A stretch of DNA of 64,000 bases from Mesorhizobium sp. (GCA_004017535.1 SAJS01000012.1:67501-131500); one strand, 5' to 3'; positions 1 to 9,490 are shown, counted from the first letter of the stretch. Program-made: numbers and translations. The notes: generated by a model from the sequence alone, not told the origin.

Positions 1-633
1 GGCCCACACCAGCCCGCGGCGCAAGATGGTGTGCATCTGCGGCACCTGGAATTCTGACGCTGCGTGGCCGAGCGACGAATAGAACACCCGCCCCTTTCCG
101 TGCCTGCGCTTCCACACCACCGGCATGACGACGCCGTCGATCCACGGCGCGTGCGAACCGGAGAAAGTGGTGGTCGCCAGCACCTCGTTCGAAGGATCGA
201 CATGCATGTAATACTGCTCGGAGCGGTAAGGGAAATCCTCGATGCCTCGCATGATCGGGTCATCGGGCCGGGTAACATTTACATGATAGTCGATGATGTT
301 GCCGGGGTGCGCGACCCATTGCCCGCCGCACATGAACTGGTATTCGGGCGATTCACGAAATGCGTCGCCCATGCCGCCATGGTAGCCGCCGAGTCCGACG
401 CCGTTTTCGACCGCTTTCGTCAGATTGGCTTCTTCCGCCTTGGTGAGCTTGGACATCGTGTAGATCGGCACAATCAGGCTGAGTTCGGCGATCGCCGGGT
501 CGGCGAAGACCGCGGTCGTATTCTCGACGCGCACGGCAAAGCCTTCCTCCTCGAGCATCGCCTTGACGACACGGGCGCCGGCTTCGGGCTCATGGCCCTC
601 CCAGCCGCCCCATACGATCAGCGCCTGCCGCAT
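1..633 (-). CDS. thuA: ThuA-like protein (partial, 3' end outside window)
   Basis: The N-terminal about 211 residues of a ThuA-domain protein (trehalose utilization family, glutamine amidotransferase-like fold). The frame starts with MRQALIVWGGWEGH, and further on holds a GGYHGGMGD stretch and a HVDPSNEVLA stretch typical of the family. The start at 633 is preceded by a good GAGGAG ribosome site. The reading frame runs off the left edge with no stop. ThuA-like proteins often sit beside sugar ABC transporters and dehydrogenases, but that side is not visible. The upstream neighbour on the same strand is a serine recombinase whose frame overlaps this start by 16 bases, so the native promoter of this gene may have been displaced by an insertion. 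The family is fairly sure; the enzymatic role is not established. Confidence 0.85.
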   Translation of the reverse strand, partial: MRQALIVWGGWEGHEPEAGARVVKAMLEEEGFAVRVENTTAVFADPAIAELSLIVPIYTMSKLTKAEEANLTKAVENGVGLGGYHGGMGDAFRESPEYQFMCGGQWVAHPGNIIDYHVNVTRPDDPIMRGIEDFPYRSEQYYMHVDPSNEVLATTTFSGSHAPWIDGVVMPVVWKRRHGKGRVFYSSLGHAASEFQVPQMHTILRRGLVWA

Positions 634-2438
634 CTCTCTCTCCTCATGCCTCGCGCCGCGGGCGAATATGCATGGCGCGCGGGCTCCGAGCGACCATCGC
701 TGCAAAGCTCCGCGGAGTCGAGTTGGAAAGAAACGTCAGGCAAAAAACAAAAACGCCCGCGCGAGGCGGACGCGCGAGGCGGGCTGTTTTGGTTTTGGTT
801 GGGAGGACCCGATGCCCCTTTTGTCATAACATCGTCGGGCTGTTCGTTTGGGTCGAGTTTGGCGAATTCGAGGATGCCGAACAACTCGCCGCGTAGCTCG
901 GCATGAACCTCGCCGCGCTTGTCGCCGGGAATGAGGACAATCTCTCCGATCAATGATCGCAACGCCCCTGCAGCTTGGCGCCCGTCCTCGTGGTCGTCGA
1001 GCGCTTGCGTGAGCTGCTCGACGCGCTTGCGGAAAAGAGTGGCGATGTTGGGATGCAGGTCGGGCACATCGGCGGGCGCCAGGGCCAGACGCGCGGTGAC
1101 CTCCGCCTTCTGCCGTTCCAGGTCTTCCATCCTTGCTTTCATCGAAGGTTGGTAGAGGCCATCCTCGATTGCGGCCATGATGCCGGCGATGGCGCGCTCG
1201 ATCTTGTCGAGTGCCTTGCGGTCCTGTTCACCTTGCGCGCGACGCTCCTGGTTGAGGCGGTTGGTCTCCTGGGCATAGGCTCTGATCGCCTCGGCCACGG
1301 CATCGGCCGAGACCAGCCTTTCGTTCAGGCCTGCGAGGACTCGCTGCTCGATCTTGTCGCGGGTGATGGTGCGGCCATTGTCGCAGATGCCCCGGCGCTG
1401 GTGGTTGAGACAGGCATAGCGGTCGCGCGTGAACAGGCCATAGCGCCCGCCGCAGCAGCCACAGATGAGGAGGCCGGAAAGGAGGGAGACAGGCCGTTTC
1501 ATGGTGTGCAGCCTCCTCGCCCGGGCCTTGCGCGTGCCGATCACCACCGCCTCGAACTGGCTGGCGATTGATTTCTGTCTCTCCTTCACGGTCTGCCACA
1601 GTTCGTCCTCGATGATCCTGAGATGCGGCACCTCGGTGCGGATCCATTTGATTGGCGGATTGGCCCGGGAGACGCGCTTGCCGGTCGCGGGATCCTTGAC
1701 GAAATGCAGACGGTTCCAAACCAGTACGCCGGTATAGAGTTCATTGTTGATGACGCCGGTGCCTCGGATGACATGCCCGCGCACGCTGGTATCACCCCAG
1801 TGTCGGCCGAGCGGACCAGGGATGCTCTCCTTGTTGAGGTCTACGGCGATTGCCTTCGGGCTCTTGCCAGCGGCGAACTCGCGAAAGATGCGGCGCACGA
1901 TGGTCGCTTCCTCGGGCACGATCTCGCGGTCGCCGCGAACAGGCTCGCCTTCGCCATCCAGTTTCTTCACCACCCGGTAGCCGTAGCACAGCCCGCCCCC
2001 GGCCTTGCCCTTCTCCACTCTCCCCCGCAGGCCGCGATGGGTCTTGAGGGCAAGGTCCTTCAAGAACAGGGCATTCATCGTGCCCTTGAGGCCAACATGG
2101 AGTTCGCTGATCTCGCCCTCGGCCAAGGTGACGATTGTCACGCCGGCGAATTTGAGATGCTTGAAAAGGGTGGCGACATCTGCCTGGTCGCGGCTGATGC
2201 GATCGAGCGCCTCGGCCAACACCACCTCGAAGCGGCCGCGCTGGGCATCGCGCACCAGATGCTGGATGCCCGTCCGCAGCACCGTGCTGGCGCCGGAGAT
2301 CGCAGCATCCTCGTACGTTCCCGCCACGCTCCAGCCCTCACGCGCCGCCTGCTCGCGGCACAGCCTCAACTGGTCCTGGATTGACGCATCCCGCTGGCTG
2401 TCAGAAGAATAGCGGGCATAGAGTGCGACACAGGTCAT
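618..2438 (-). CDS. Large serine recombinase (resolvase/integrase type)
   Basis: A 606-residue site-specific recombinase. The N-terminus (VALYARYSSDSQ) carries the nucleophilic serine of the resolvase domain, residues about 1-150 give the catalytic fold (DRISRDQAD motif), about 160-300 the Recombinase domain (GLCYGYRVV, PLGRHWGDTSV), and about 315-350 a zinc-ribbon with CGCCGGRYG and CLNHQRRGICDN cysteines. A long helical or coiled part follows. The last about 65 residues are low-complexity and are encoded through a hairpin plus A/T tract, so the functional protein probably ends functionally near residue 540. It starts by ATGA overlap with the small gene upstream. Large serine recombinases integrate phages and genomic islands; here it sits at the edge of a presumed integrated element next to thuA. 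The exact attachment site is not identified. Confidence 0.9.
   Translation of the reverse strand: MTCVALYARYSSDSQRDASIQDQLRLCREQAAREGWSVAGTYEDAAISGASTVLRTGIQHLVRDAQRGRFEVVLAEALDRISRDQADVATLFKHLKFAGVTIVTLAEGEISELHVGLKGTMNALFLKDLALKTHRGLRGRVEKGKAGGGLCYGYRVVKKLDGEGEPVRGDREIVPEEATIVRRIFREFAAGKSPKAIAVDLNKESIPGPLGRHWGDTSVRGHVIRGTGVINNELYTGVLVWNRLHFVKDPATGKRVSRANPPIKWIRTEVPHLRIIEDELWQTVKERQKSIASQFEAVVIGTRKARARRLHTMKRPVSLLSGLLICGCCGGRYGLFTRDRYACLNHQRRGICDNGRTITRDKIEQRVLAGLNERLVSADAVAEAIRAYAQETNRLNQERRAQGEQDRKALDKIERAIAGIMAAIEDGLYQPSMKARMEDLERQKAEVTARLALAPADVPDLHPNIATLFRKRVEQLTQALDDHEDGRQAAGALRSLIGEIVLIPGDKRGEVHAELRGELFGILEFAKLDPNEQPDDVMTKGASGPPNQNQNSPPRASASRGRFCFLPDVSFQLDSAELCSDGRSEPARHAYSPAARGMRRERCGRR
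741..784 (-). terminator. Hairpin with T-tract inside the recombinase tail
   Basis: On the minus strand GCCCGC (779-784) pairs with GCGGGC (755-760), and a run of T residues interrupted once follows (742-753). It has the form of an intrinsic terminator but lies about 120 bases before the stop codon of the recombinase frame, so the recombinase mRNA may end before its nominal stop, or the frame was extended by an insertion event. Confidence 0.45.
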
Positions 2439-2710
2439 GGCGGCAGATCCTCTCTTCTGTTCCCAGAGGGCTTATCGTCCTGCCCCCTGCCCTCTCCCTC
2501 TCGGTGGCTCGGCCGATTGTCGTTGGCCGCCTGCTCCGCCTCGAAGGCCTCCCGCGCCAGCTGCCGGCCGATCAGCCGAGCGATATCCAGCACCGTCCGA
2601 TCCAGCCTGGCCGCCGCCACGTTCTCGCGGCGATCCTCGGGGCTGACGAGATCGCCGTTGTCATTCGCCGGAACAAACGCCTGCGGCCCAGTGGTGCTTT
2701 CCTCTGCCAT
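2435..2710 (-). CDS. Small hypothetical protein upstream of the recombinase
   Basis: A 91-residue acidic and polar protein of unknown function. The middle (about residues 30-65) is a predicted helix rich in Ala, Arg and Leu, with a DIARLIGRQLARE stretch, and the C-terminus is disordered and basic. Its stop overlaps the recombinase start in an ATGA arrangement, so the two are translationally coupled. Small proteins in this position may be recombination directionality or accessory factors of serine-recombinase elements, but nothing in the sequence proves it. The ribosome site before the start is weak. Confidence 0.6.
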   Translation of the reverse strand: MAEESTTGPQAFVPANDNGDLVSPEDRRENVAAARLDRTVLDIARLIGRQLAREAFEAEQAANDNRPSHREGEGRGQDDKPSGNRREDLPP

Positions 2711-2834
2711 CGCGGTCGTTCTCTAATGTTGGATCGACCAGCCATCAGAGACCTCCAGACGACGAAGGAAAGCGCAAACTTCATGTCGTAAGGCCACAGC
2801 GCGCAATGACTTGCGCCGTGCGGTTTTCGGCGTT

Positions 2835-3437
2835 TCAGAAGACCGCTGCATCTCCTCGGAACTCGGCTGCGCCTTCCTCTTTCAGGGCCGCGACCAGCTT
2901 GACTGCGGACTCCCAATGCCTGGCAACATCGCTCCGCGTCCTTTCCCGGCTCCGGCGACAAATGGGCAAACCCCCAGCGATCGCCCGCAAGTCACGCAGT
3001 ACGGAAGCAATGTGCGGCCACGGGAAGTCGGTTGGGTCACCAATATCCCGATCGGCGCCGACGATCATTTCCAACTTGGCGATGACGCCGACGAGCGACG
3101 TAGCCGCGATATCAGGGATAGAATCTTGAAGTTTCAGAGCTTCCGTCATCGCAAAGACCTCGGCCTCCCGCGCAACTGCGTAGTCCCGTGGAGCACCAAG
3201 AGTGAGCGCCTCTTCGTTTTGAACACGCGCCGTTGAATTTGCGGTCAATCCCTGAATTCCGGGATTGACCATGATTTGGCTCTCCAAGCGCTGCTGCACG
3301 CGGCATAGCAGCAGGGAGATGTACCGAGCCATTTGCCAATCGCTCATCAGCAGAAGCGCGGGATCGCGTGGGGTTGCCGGCTGCAAATCCATGTCGCTGA
3401 GGCATGAGGCGAGAACGGTCGGCTTTTTCCTTGGCAC
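2835..3437 (-). CDS. Hypothetical protein (200 aa)
   Basis: Not recognised. The start at 3437 has a strong AAGGAGG ribosome site seven bases upstream, which supports a real gene. The product is a soluble, mostly helical protein with no obvious catalytic motif or membrane segment; residues about 30-60 (MSDWQMARYISLLLCRVQQRLE) and 100-190 look helical. It lies between the recombinase operon and the divergent XRE regulator, with only 93 bases between the two starts, so the regulator may control it. Probably cargo of the same integrated element. Confidence 0.6.
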   Translation of the reverse strand: MPRKKPTVLASCLSDMDLQPATPRDPALLLMSDWQMARYISLLLCRVQQRLESQIMVNPGIQGLTANSTARVQNEEALTLGAPRDYAVAREAEVFAMTEALKLQDSIPDIAATSLVGVIAKLEMIVGADRDIGDPTDFPWPHIASVLRDLRAIAGGLPICRRSRERTRSDVARHWESAVKLVAALKEEGAAEFRGDAAVF

Positions 3438-3530
3438 GGCATGGCCTCCTTCCGTGGGGTAAGTCTCCTGCTGGCGAATACATATTATAGTTGATAAACT
3501 TAAAGTGTGTAAACCTCGATTGTCCGACGC

Positions 3531-3749
3531 ATGGACATGCGTCAGCTGGTTGGAAAAAACTTCGCGCGTATTCGGCGAGAGAAAGGCCTGACGCAGGAGG
3601 ACGTCGAAGCACGCTCTGGATTTAGTCAGCAGTATCTGAGCAGCCTCGAACGCGGCCGGCGGAACCCCACGGTGATCACTCTTTACGAACTTGCTCAGGC
3701 GTTAGGAGTAAGTCACTTGGAGTTGGTCAAGCCAACCGATCATCCCTAG
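3531..3749 (+). CDS. XRE-family helix-turn-helix regulator
   Basis: A 72-residue single-domain DNA-binding protein of the Cro/C1 type. The HTH is clear: IRREKGLTQEDVEARSGFSQQYLSSLERGRRNPT (positions about 14-46 hold the two helices), followed by LYELAQALGVS. There is no effector domain, so it should be a small dimeric repressor. The start could be Met1 or Met3 (3537). It is divergent from the 200-residue unknown gene and sits at the end of the recombinase element, so regulation of that element is a reasonable inference. It could also be an orphan antitoxin-like protein, but no toxin partner is seen. Confidence 0.85.
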   Translation: MDMRQLVGKNFARIRREKGLTQEDVEARSGFSQQYLSSLERGRRNPTVITLYELAQALGVSHLELVKPTDHP

Positions 3750-4422
3750 TTTCATAGCAATAATCTAAACGGATCCGCTCGCTCGCGCGCTTATTCAATG
3801 GCGCCGTAGCGAGCGAGCGGCGGGTTTGCGCCCAATATCGGACGCTGGCTCCAGCTTTGTCTCGCCTGGAAAGCCGCCTCTCCCTGAACGCTGTGCTCCC
3901 GAGCGCGGCTGCAAAGAAGGAGTGGGCATTCCAGTGCAAGAACCGCTATCGGCCGGCGTTGCAGACGCGTCTGTATGGCTTGTCTTATCCGCCCCTAAGC
4001 GGCCATTTGGCTCATAACGCACTGCATTCGACGGCTCGCCCCCAGTCCGTACAAGTACGTCAACCGTCGTTAACTCTTCTCTGAATTGACTGTTGACGCA
4101 CTACAACGGAGTTAATAATCTACTAATATGAGGGGTAGCGCCAAATAATCTCCCGACCGGCAACAACGAGTTACGGCGCTATTGGGGTAGGGAAGCCGCG
4201 CGGCTGCTGAAGCCGTCGTAGCCATCGCAATATGATCGGCGCAGGATAGCGAATCGCTTTATCAGCCATTCGCTGGTGGGCGCTCGGTTGTGTCTCGTCG
4301 CATGGCATTTTGATCGTTTCTTCTCCCCGGAAGTAAGCGCCGATCGTTTCGGCATAGTGTGGTCTGCCGATTGCGGACGGCAAATTTGCTGGCGCCGGGC
4401 GCGCTGGTCGGGGAGATAAAAA
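3750..4422 (+). other. Gene-free stretch upstream of the adhesin
   Basis: About 670 bases without a convincing gene. It is less GC-rich than its surroundings near 4080-4140. A GGGGAGA ribosome site (about 4410) precedes the adhesin start. It presumably holds the adhesin promoter and its regulatory region; no specific operator could be recognised. Confidence 0.5.
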
Positions 4423-7400
4423 ATGGCAACTCAGCAGGTCGCCGACGCGGGCGGTACGACTGTTTCCTTCTCCAACACGCCGCAGGCCAAGGACGACGCT
4501 TTCTACTTCTCCGAAGATTCGACCGGCGTCTTGATCCTTAACGTCCTGGCGAACGATTTGGGTGGGGCCGCCAAGCTACTCTACTCCGTCGACAATTCCA
4601 TCAGCGCGTCGACAGCGACCAAAACGCCGGCGCCGTCGGATCTGCTGATCCGCGACACCACATATTCCAGCACCAACGACAGCGCCGGACTTGCAGGAAC
4701 CACCGACACAAGCTTCCTCGGAGCGCGCATCTGGATCGCCAGCGATGGGACGATTCACTACAACACAGCCGATATCAACACGCTGCTGCAGTCGCTTGCG
4801 CAGGGCCAGGTTCTCACCGACAAGCTGACTTACGCCATTCAACTCGGCAACGGCACGCTGAGCTGGGCCACGACCACCATTCAGTTCACCGGCACCAATG
4901 ACAAGCCGCTGATCGCCGCCGCCACGCTTGCCGGCGCCGTCACCGAGGACGCCCATACCCCCACCGAGACCGCAACAGGAACGATCGCCTTCGGTGATGT
5001 CGACCTCACCGACGTGCATCTGGTTTCGGCGGTGTTCAAGAGCACCGACTATAGCGGCCAGCTCGGTTCGCTCGCCGCGGTGAAGACGACCGACACCACC
5101 GGAACCGGCACCGGCGGCCTGATCACCTGGACCTTCAGCGCCGCGGATTCGGCTCTCGACAAGCTGGCGGCCGGCCAGGTTGTGCACGAGACCTATACGG
5201 TCACGCTCGACGACCAGCATGGCGGCGTCGTCACGCGCGATGTCGTCATCACCATCACCGGCACCAACGACGTGCCGGTGATCGGCGCGGCAACACTTGT
5301 CGGCGCGGTCACCGAGGATGCCCATACCCCTACCGAGACCGCCACCGGCACCATCGCCTTCGGGGACGTCGACCTTACCGACGTGCATCTGGTCTCGGCG
5401 GTGTTCAAAAGCACCGACTATAGCGGCCAGCTCGGTTCGCTCGCCGCGGTGAAGACCACCGACACCACCGGGACCGGCACCGGCGGCCTTATCACCTGGA
5501 CCTTCAGCGCAGCGGATTCGGCTCTCGACAAGCTGGCGGCCGGCCAGGTCGTGCACGAGACCTATACGGTCACGCTTGACGACCAGCATGGCGGCGTCGT
5601 CACCCGCGATGTCGTCATCACCATCACCGGCACCAACGACGCTCCGACGATCACGGCGGCGGACACGACTGCCGCGGGCTCGGTGGTCGAGGATGCGCCG
5701 ACGACGGCTGATCCGAGCGATTCGCTCAACGCCGCCGGCACCATCGCCTTCCACGACGTCGATCTCATCGACGGCCACACCGCGACCTTCGTGGCGACGG
5801 CCGGCGAGACGGCGCTCGGCACCTTCTCGCTCGATCCGGTCAGCGAGGCGGCGGGCGCGGCCGACGGCACGCTCCAGTGGCATTATGCCCTCGACAACAA
5901 TGCCGCGCAGTATCTGGCCGCCGGCCAGAGCGTGGTCGAGCACTACACCGTGACCGTCGACGACGGCCATGGCGGCACGGTCGACCAGGTGGTGGCCATC
6001 ACCATCACCGGCACCAATGACAACCCGACGATGAGCGCGACCGCGACCGGGTCGGTGACGGAAGACACCCCGGCGGGTGCGACCGAGACCGCCTCGGGCA
6101 CGGTCAGCTTCGCCGATGTCGATCTGACCGACACCCACACGGTGAGCTCCAACTTCGTGTCGTCGACCAATGCCGGCGGCGTTCAGCTCGGCTCGCTCGT
6201 CGCGGCCAAGACGCTGGACACGTCCGGCGGCACCGGCGGGACCGGAACCTGGAACTACAGCGTCAACAACGCGGCCATCCAGTTCCTGGCGGCGGGGCAG
6301 ACGATCCAGGAGACCTACCAGGTCACGGTTGCCGACAACCATGGCGGCTCGACCAGCCAGAATGTCGTCGTCACTATCACCGGCACCAATGACAACCCGA
6401 CGATGAGCGCGACCGCGACCGGGTCGGTGACGGAAGACACCCCGGCGGGTGCGACCGAGACCGCCTCGGGCACGGTCAGCTTCGCCGATGTCGATCTGAC
6501 CGACACCCACACGGTGAGCTCCAGCTTCGTATCGTCGACCAATGCCGGCGGCCTCCAGCTCGGCTCGCTCGTCGCGGCCAAGACGCTGGATACGTCCGGC
6601 GGCACCGGCGGGACCGGAACCTGGAACTACAGCGTCAACAACGCGGCCATCCAGTTCCTGGCGGCGGGGCAGACGATCCAGGAGACCTACCAGGTCACGG
6701 TTGCCGACAACCATGGCGGCTCGACCAGCCAGAATGTCGTCGTCACCATCACCGGCACCAACGACAACCCGACGATGAGCGCGACCGCGACCGGATCGGT
6801 GACGGAAGACACCCCGGCGGGTGCGACCGAGACCGCCTCGGGCACGGTCAGCTTCGCCGATGTCGATCTGACCGACACCCATACGGTGAGCTCCAGCTTC
6901 GTATCGTCGACCAATGCCGGCGGCCTCCAGCTCGGCTCGCTCGTCGCGGCCAAGACGCTGGATACGTCCGGCGGCACCGGCGGGACCGGAACCTGGAACT
7001 ACAGCGTCAACAACGCGGCCATCCAGTTCCTGGCGACGGGTCAGACGATCCAGGAGACCTACCAGGTCACGGTGGCCGACAACCATGGCGGCTCGACCAG
7101 CCAGAACGTCGTCGTCACCATCACCGGCACCAATGACGCACCGGCCATTGACCTGGACAGTGGCACTGCGGGAACGTCGACGAGCATCAACTACACGGCC
7201 GGATCAGCTGCCACGGCCATTGCCCCATCTGCGACGGTCACGGATGTAGACTCCGCCGACTTCAATGGTGGCAAGCTCACGGTTGCATTCGCCGCAAATG
7301 GCACGTCCGCCGACCAACTGACCATCCAAAATCAGGGGACCGGCGCCGGTCAGATCGGCGTGAGCGGCAGCAGCGTCACCTATGGCGGCACGACGATCGG

Positions 7401-9450
7401 AACCTTCACCGGCGGCACAAACGGATCGAACCTCGTCATCACGTTCAATGCTAATGCGACGCAAGCCGCGGCTGCGGCCCTGGCCGACCATATTCTCTAT
7501 TCCAACGCGACCAGCCCCAACGCGACCAAGACAGTGACTTACACGTTGGTGGACGGCGATGGCACTGCCAACGGCGGTACTGATACCGGCAGCGCCACTG
7601 CCACGATCAATGTGACGGGTAGCGATTCTACACCGCCAAGCGTCTCGATAAGCCACCAGCTTTCTTCGAGCCAGCAGCAATCAACCTTCACCGTCCACGC
7701 GACGGATGCCAGCGGCATTCAGGGCGTCCAATTGTACGACAGCATTAACGGTGCAGCGCCCGTTCTGATCTATACCTTCACTGCTGCAGAACTCGCAGCC
7801 GGATTGGCCAGCGGCAACTACGTTCATACCTTCGATGACGGAGTGGCTCCGTTCCCGGTCAGCAACTCCGTTCACCAGATAAGTGCTGTGGTCACCGATA
7901 ACAGCGCAGCACACAACTCTGGCACGGCAGTGGACAGTGTCACATTCAAGACAAATGGCGGCGGCGGCAGCAGCAGCAAGTTCACTGCTCCCGCCGGTAC
8001 CGCGGGCGAGCCGATCAACCTCGCGCTCACTGACCCGTCGGACGGCCAGACCGTCACCGTCACGGTCAAGGACCTGCCTTCCGGCTGGATCATCGATGGC
8101 GCGACGCAGAATGCCGACGGCTCCTGGACGGTGCAGTCCAACGCCATCCACGAGCTGACGGTCACCACGCCGGCCGATTTCGTCGGCGCGGCGGTACTGG
8201 ATGTCCATCTGACCTGGACCAATGCCGACGGCACGGCAGGCAGCATGTCCATCGCCGACAATGTCGAGGCCTATGCTCAGGGCTCGCCTATCTTCGCCTG
8301 GTCGGGCGACGACGTGCTCACCGGTTCAAGCGGCCACGATCTGTTCGTCTTCTCGCAGCCGATCGGCAACGATACGGTGCACAGCTTCGACGCTGCGGCC
8401 GACCAGATCGACCTGATCGGCTACAGCGGGCTGGCGAGCTTTGGCGATTTGCAAACGCACATCACCGACGATGCGCACGGCAATGCCGTCATCACGCTCG
8501 GTGACGGGCAGTCGATCACGCTGGAGGGCGTGCATTCCTCGGCCCTCGGTGCCGGCAATTTCGTCTTTGACCAGACGCCGGTGGTCAACAATACTGGCAC
8601 CATGACGCTCGGTGATGGCGCTCTGTTGCCGCTGAGCGGCACGGTCAACAACAGCGGCCTTATCTCGCTGAACTCGACCGGCGACGACACGCTGCTGCAG
8701 GTCATCCAGCACGGCGTCACCCTGCAGGGCGGCGGCCAGGTCGTCCTGTCCGACAACGCCGCCAACTTCATTTCCGGCACCGGTCCGGACGTCACGCTGA
8801 TCAATGTCGACAACACGATCTCCGGCGCCGGCCAGCTGGGCGACGGCATGCTCAGCCTCGACAACAAGGGCACCATCGTCGCTACCGGGACCAACGCCCT
8901 GGTGATCGACACCGGCGGCAGCGTCGTCGTCAACTCGGGCATGCTCGAGGCGACCGGTTCGGGCGGCTTGGTCGTCGCCGGCGGGCTGGCGAACTCGGGC
9001 ACGCTCTGGGCCAATGGCGGCGATATCGTCATCGACGGCGCGGTCACCGGAGTGGGCGACGCCACCATCGGCAATCTGTCGAAGCTGGAGTTTGGTGGCG
9101 CATCGTCGAGCGACGTCACCTTCGCGCATGATGCGGCAGGCACGTTGGAGCTCGACGATTCCTTCGACTACAGCGGGCATATCGGCGGCATCACCAACGA
9201 CGACAAGCTCGACCTGAACGACATCCTGTTCGGTACCGGCACGACGGTCGCCTATCAGGCGAGCCAGGATGGCAGCGGCGGCATTTTGAGCGTCTCCGAC
9301 GGCGCCCACAATGCCACGCTGCATCTGCTCGGCACCTATGACGCCAACGGCTTCAAGCTGGCAGACGATGGCGAGGGACATACCGTCGTCACCTACAATC
9401 CGGAATTCACGCTGACGGGCGTGGCCGGCGGAACGGGCGAGCTCGTGTGA
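4423..9450 (+). CDS. Giant VCBS-repeat adhesin, type I secretion substrate
   Basis: A 1675-residue secreted repeat protein with no Sec signal peptide, as expected for a type I substrate. Residues 1-155 form an N-terminal VCBS/cadherin-like segment. Residues about 157-900 hold six VCBS-type modules of about 123 residues, each ending in VxITGTND, two of which form one near-identical pair and three a near-identical triplet. Residues about 905-1070 are a divergent module, about 1080-1270 further Ig-like domains, and about 1290-1380 an RTX-like C-terminal unit (LTGSSGHDLFVF, IDLIGY, ITLGDGQSI, GNFVF) like the targeting region of such adhesins. A beta-helix-like tail with repeated VNNSG/LSNSG motifs ends the protein. 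It is followed directly by a type I exporter, so it is the likely cargo, with a role in attachment, biofilm or plant surface contact inferred from the family. Confidence 0.9.
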   Translation: MATQQVADAGGTTVSFSNTPQAKDDAFYFSEDSTGVLILNVLANDLGGAAKLLYSVDNSISASTATKTPAPSDLLIRDTTYSSTNDSAGLAGTTDTSFLGARIWIASDGTIHYNTADINTLLQSLAQGQVLTDKLTYAIQLGNGTLSWATTTIQFTGTNDKPLIAAATLAGAVTEDAHTPTETATGTIAFGDVDLTDVHLVSAVFKSTDYSGQLGSLAAVKTTDTTGTGTGGLITWTFSAADSALDKLAAGQVVHETYTVTLDDQHGGVVTRDVVITITGTNDVPVIGAATLVGAVTEDAHTPTETATGTIAFGDVDLTDVHLVSAVFKSTDYSGQLGSLAAVKTTDTTGTGTGGLITWTFSAADSALDKLAAGQVVHETYTVTLDDQHGGVVTRDVVITITGTNDAPTITAADTTAAGSVVEDAPTTADPSDSLNAAGTIAFHDVDLIDGHTATFVATAGETALGTFSLDPVSEAAGAADGTLQWHYALDNNAAQYLAAGQSVVEHYTVTVDDGHGGTVDQVVAITITGTNDNPTMSATATGSVTEDTPAGATETASGTVSFADVDLTDTHTVSSNFVSSTNAGGVQLGSLVAAKTLDTSGGTGGTGTWNYSVNNAAIQFLAAGQTIQETYQVTVADNHGGSTSQNVVVTITGTNDNPTMSATATGSVTEDTPAGATETASGTVSFADVDLTDTHTVSSSFVSSTNAGGLQLGSLVAAKTLDTSGGTGGTGTWNYSVNNAAIQFLAAGQTIQETYQVTVADNHGGSTSQNVVVTITGTNDNPTMSATATGSVTEDTPAGATETASGTVSFADVDLTDTHTVSSSFVSSTNAGGLQLGSLVAAKTLDTSGGTGGTGTWNYSVNNAAIQFLATGQTIQETYQVTVADNHGGSTSQNVVVTITGTNDAPAIDLDSGTAGTSTSINYTAGSAATAIAPSATVTDVDSADFNGGKLTVAFAANGTSADQLTIQNQGTGAGQIGVSGSSVTYGGTTIGTFTGGTNGSNLVITFNANATQAAAAALADHILYSNATSPNATKTVTYTLVDGDGTANGGTDTGSATATINVTGSDSTPPSVSISHQLSSSQQQSTFTVHATDASGIQGVQLYDSINGAAPVLIYTFTAAELAAGLASGNYVHTFDDGVAPFPVSNSVHQISAVVTDNSAAHNSGTAVDSVTFKTNGGGGSSSKFTAPAGTAGEPINLALTDPSDGQTVTVTVKDLPSGWIIDGATQNADGSWTVQSNAIHELTVTTPADFVGAAVLDVHLTWTNADGTAGSMSIADNVEAYAQGSPIFAWSGDDVLTGSSGHDLFVFSQPIGNDTVHSFDAAADQIDLIGYSGLASFGDLQTHITDDAHGNAVITLGDGQSITLEGVHSSALGAGNFVFDQTPVVNNTGTMTLGDGALLPLSGTVNNSGLISLNSTGDDTLLQVIQHGVTLQGGGQVVLSDNAANFISGTGPDVTLINVDNTISGAGQLGDGMLSLDNKGTIVATGTNALVIDTGGSVVVNSGMLEATGSGGLVVAGGLANSGTLWANGGDIVIDGAVTGVGDATIGNLSKLEFGGASSSDVTFAHDAAGTLELDDSFDYSGHIGGITNDDKLDLNDILFGTGTTVAYQASQDGSGGILSVSDGAHNATLHLLGTYDANGFKLADDGEGHTVVTYNPEFTLTGVAGGTGELV
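4891..5628 (+). repeat. Tandem pair of 369-bp VCBS units
   Basis: Two adjacent in-frame 369-bp copies (4891-5259 and 5260-5628) encode almost identical 123-residue modules; the differences are mostly silent third-position changes. The copies begin at the GTND codons. Confidence 0.9.
6010..7125 (+). repeat. Tandem triplet of 372-bp VCBS units
   Basis: Three head-to-tail in-frame copies of exactly 372 bp (starts 6010, 6382, 6754) are nearly identical even at the nucleotide level; only a handful of bases differ. This points to recent duplication or gene conversion, and the number of copies could vary between strains. Confidence 0.95.
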
Positions 9451-9456
9451 ACCAAA

Positions 9457-9486
9457 GGGTGAGCCGCCGGCTGAGGCGGCTCACCC
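9457..9486 (+). terminator. Perfect 12-bp hairpin between adhesin and exporter
   Basis: GGGTGAGCCGCC (9457-9468) pairs perfectly with 9475-9486 around a 6-base loop. It begins six bases after the adhesin stop and ends four bases before the first possible ATG of the exporter gene. There is no T-tract, so rather than a strong terminator it may be an mRNA-stabilising or attenuating stem that lowers exporter expression relative to adhesin. Confidence 0.7.
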
Positions 9487-9490
9487 GCAA

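Noticed and set aside
3531-3749. XRE protein as antitoxin of a toxin-antitoxin pair
   Set aside because: The divergent 200-residue neighbour shows no toxin motif and is not co-transcribed.
4576-7086. Very long open frame on the minus strand opposite the adhesin
   Set aside because: It is a mirror frame created by the GC-rich repeats; the product is a low-complexity Arg/Gly/Ala sequence and the plus-strand frame has clear domains.
4891-7125. Regular repeats that might be mistaken for a CRISPR array
   Set aside because: Units are about 370 bp, in frame and contiguous, with no spacers.
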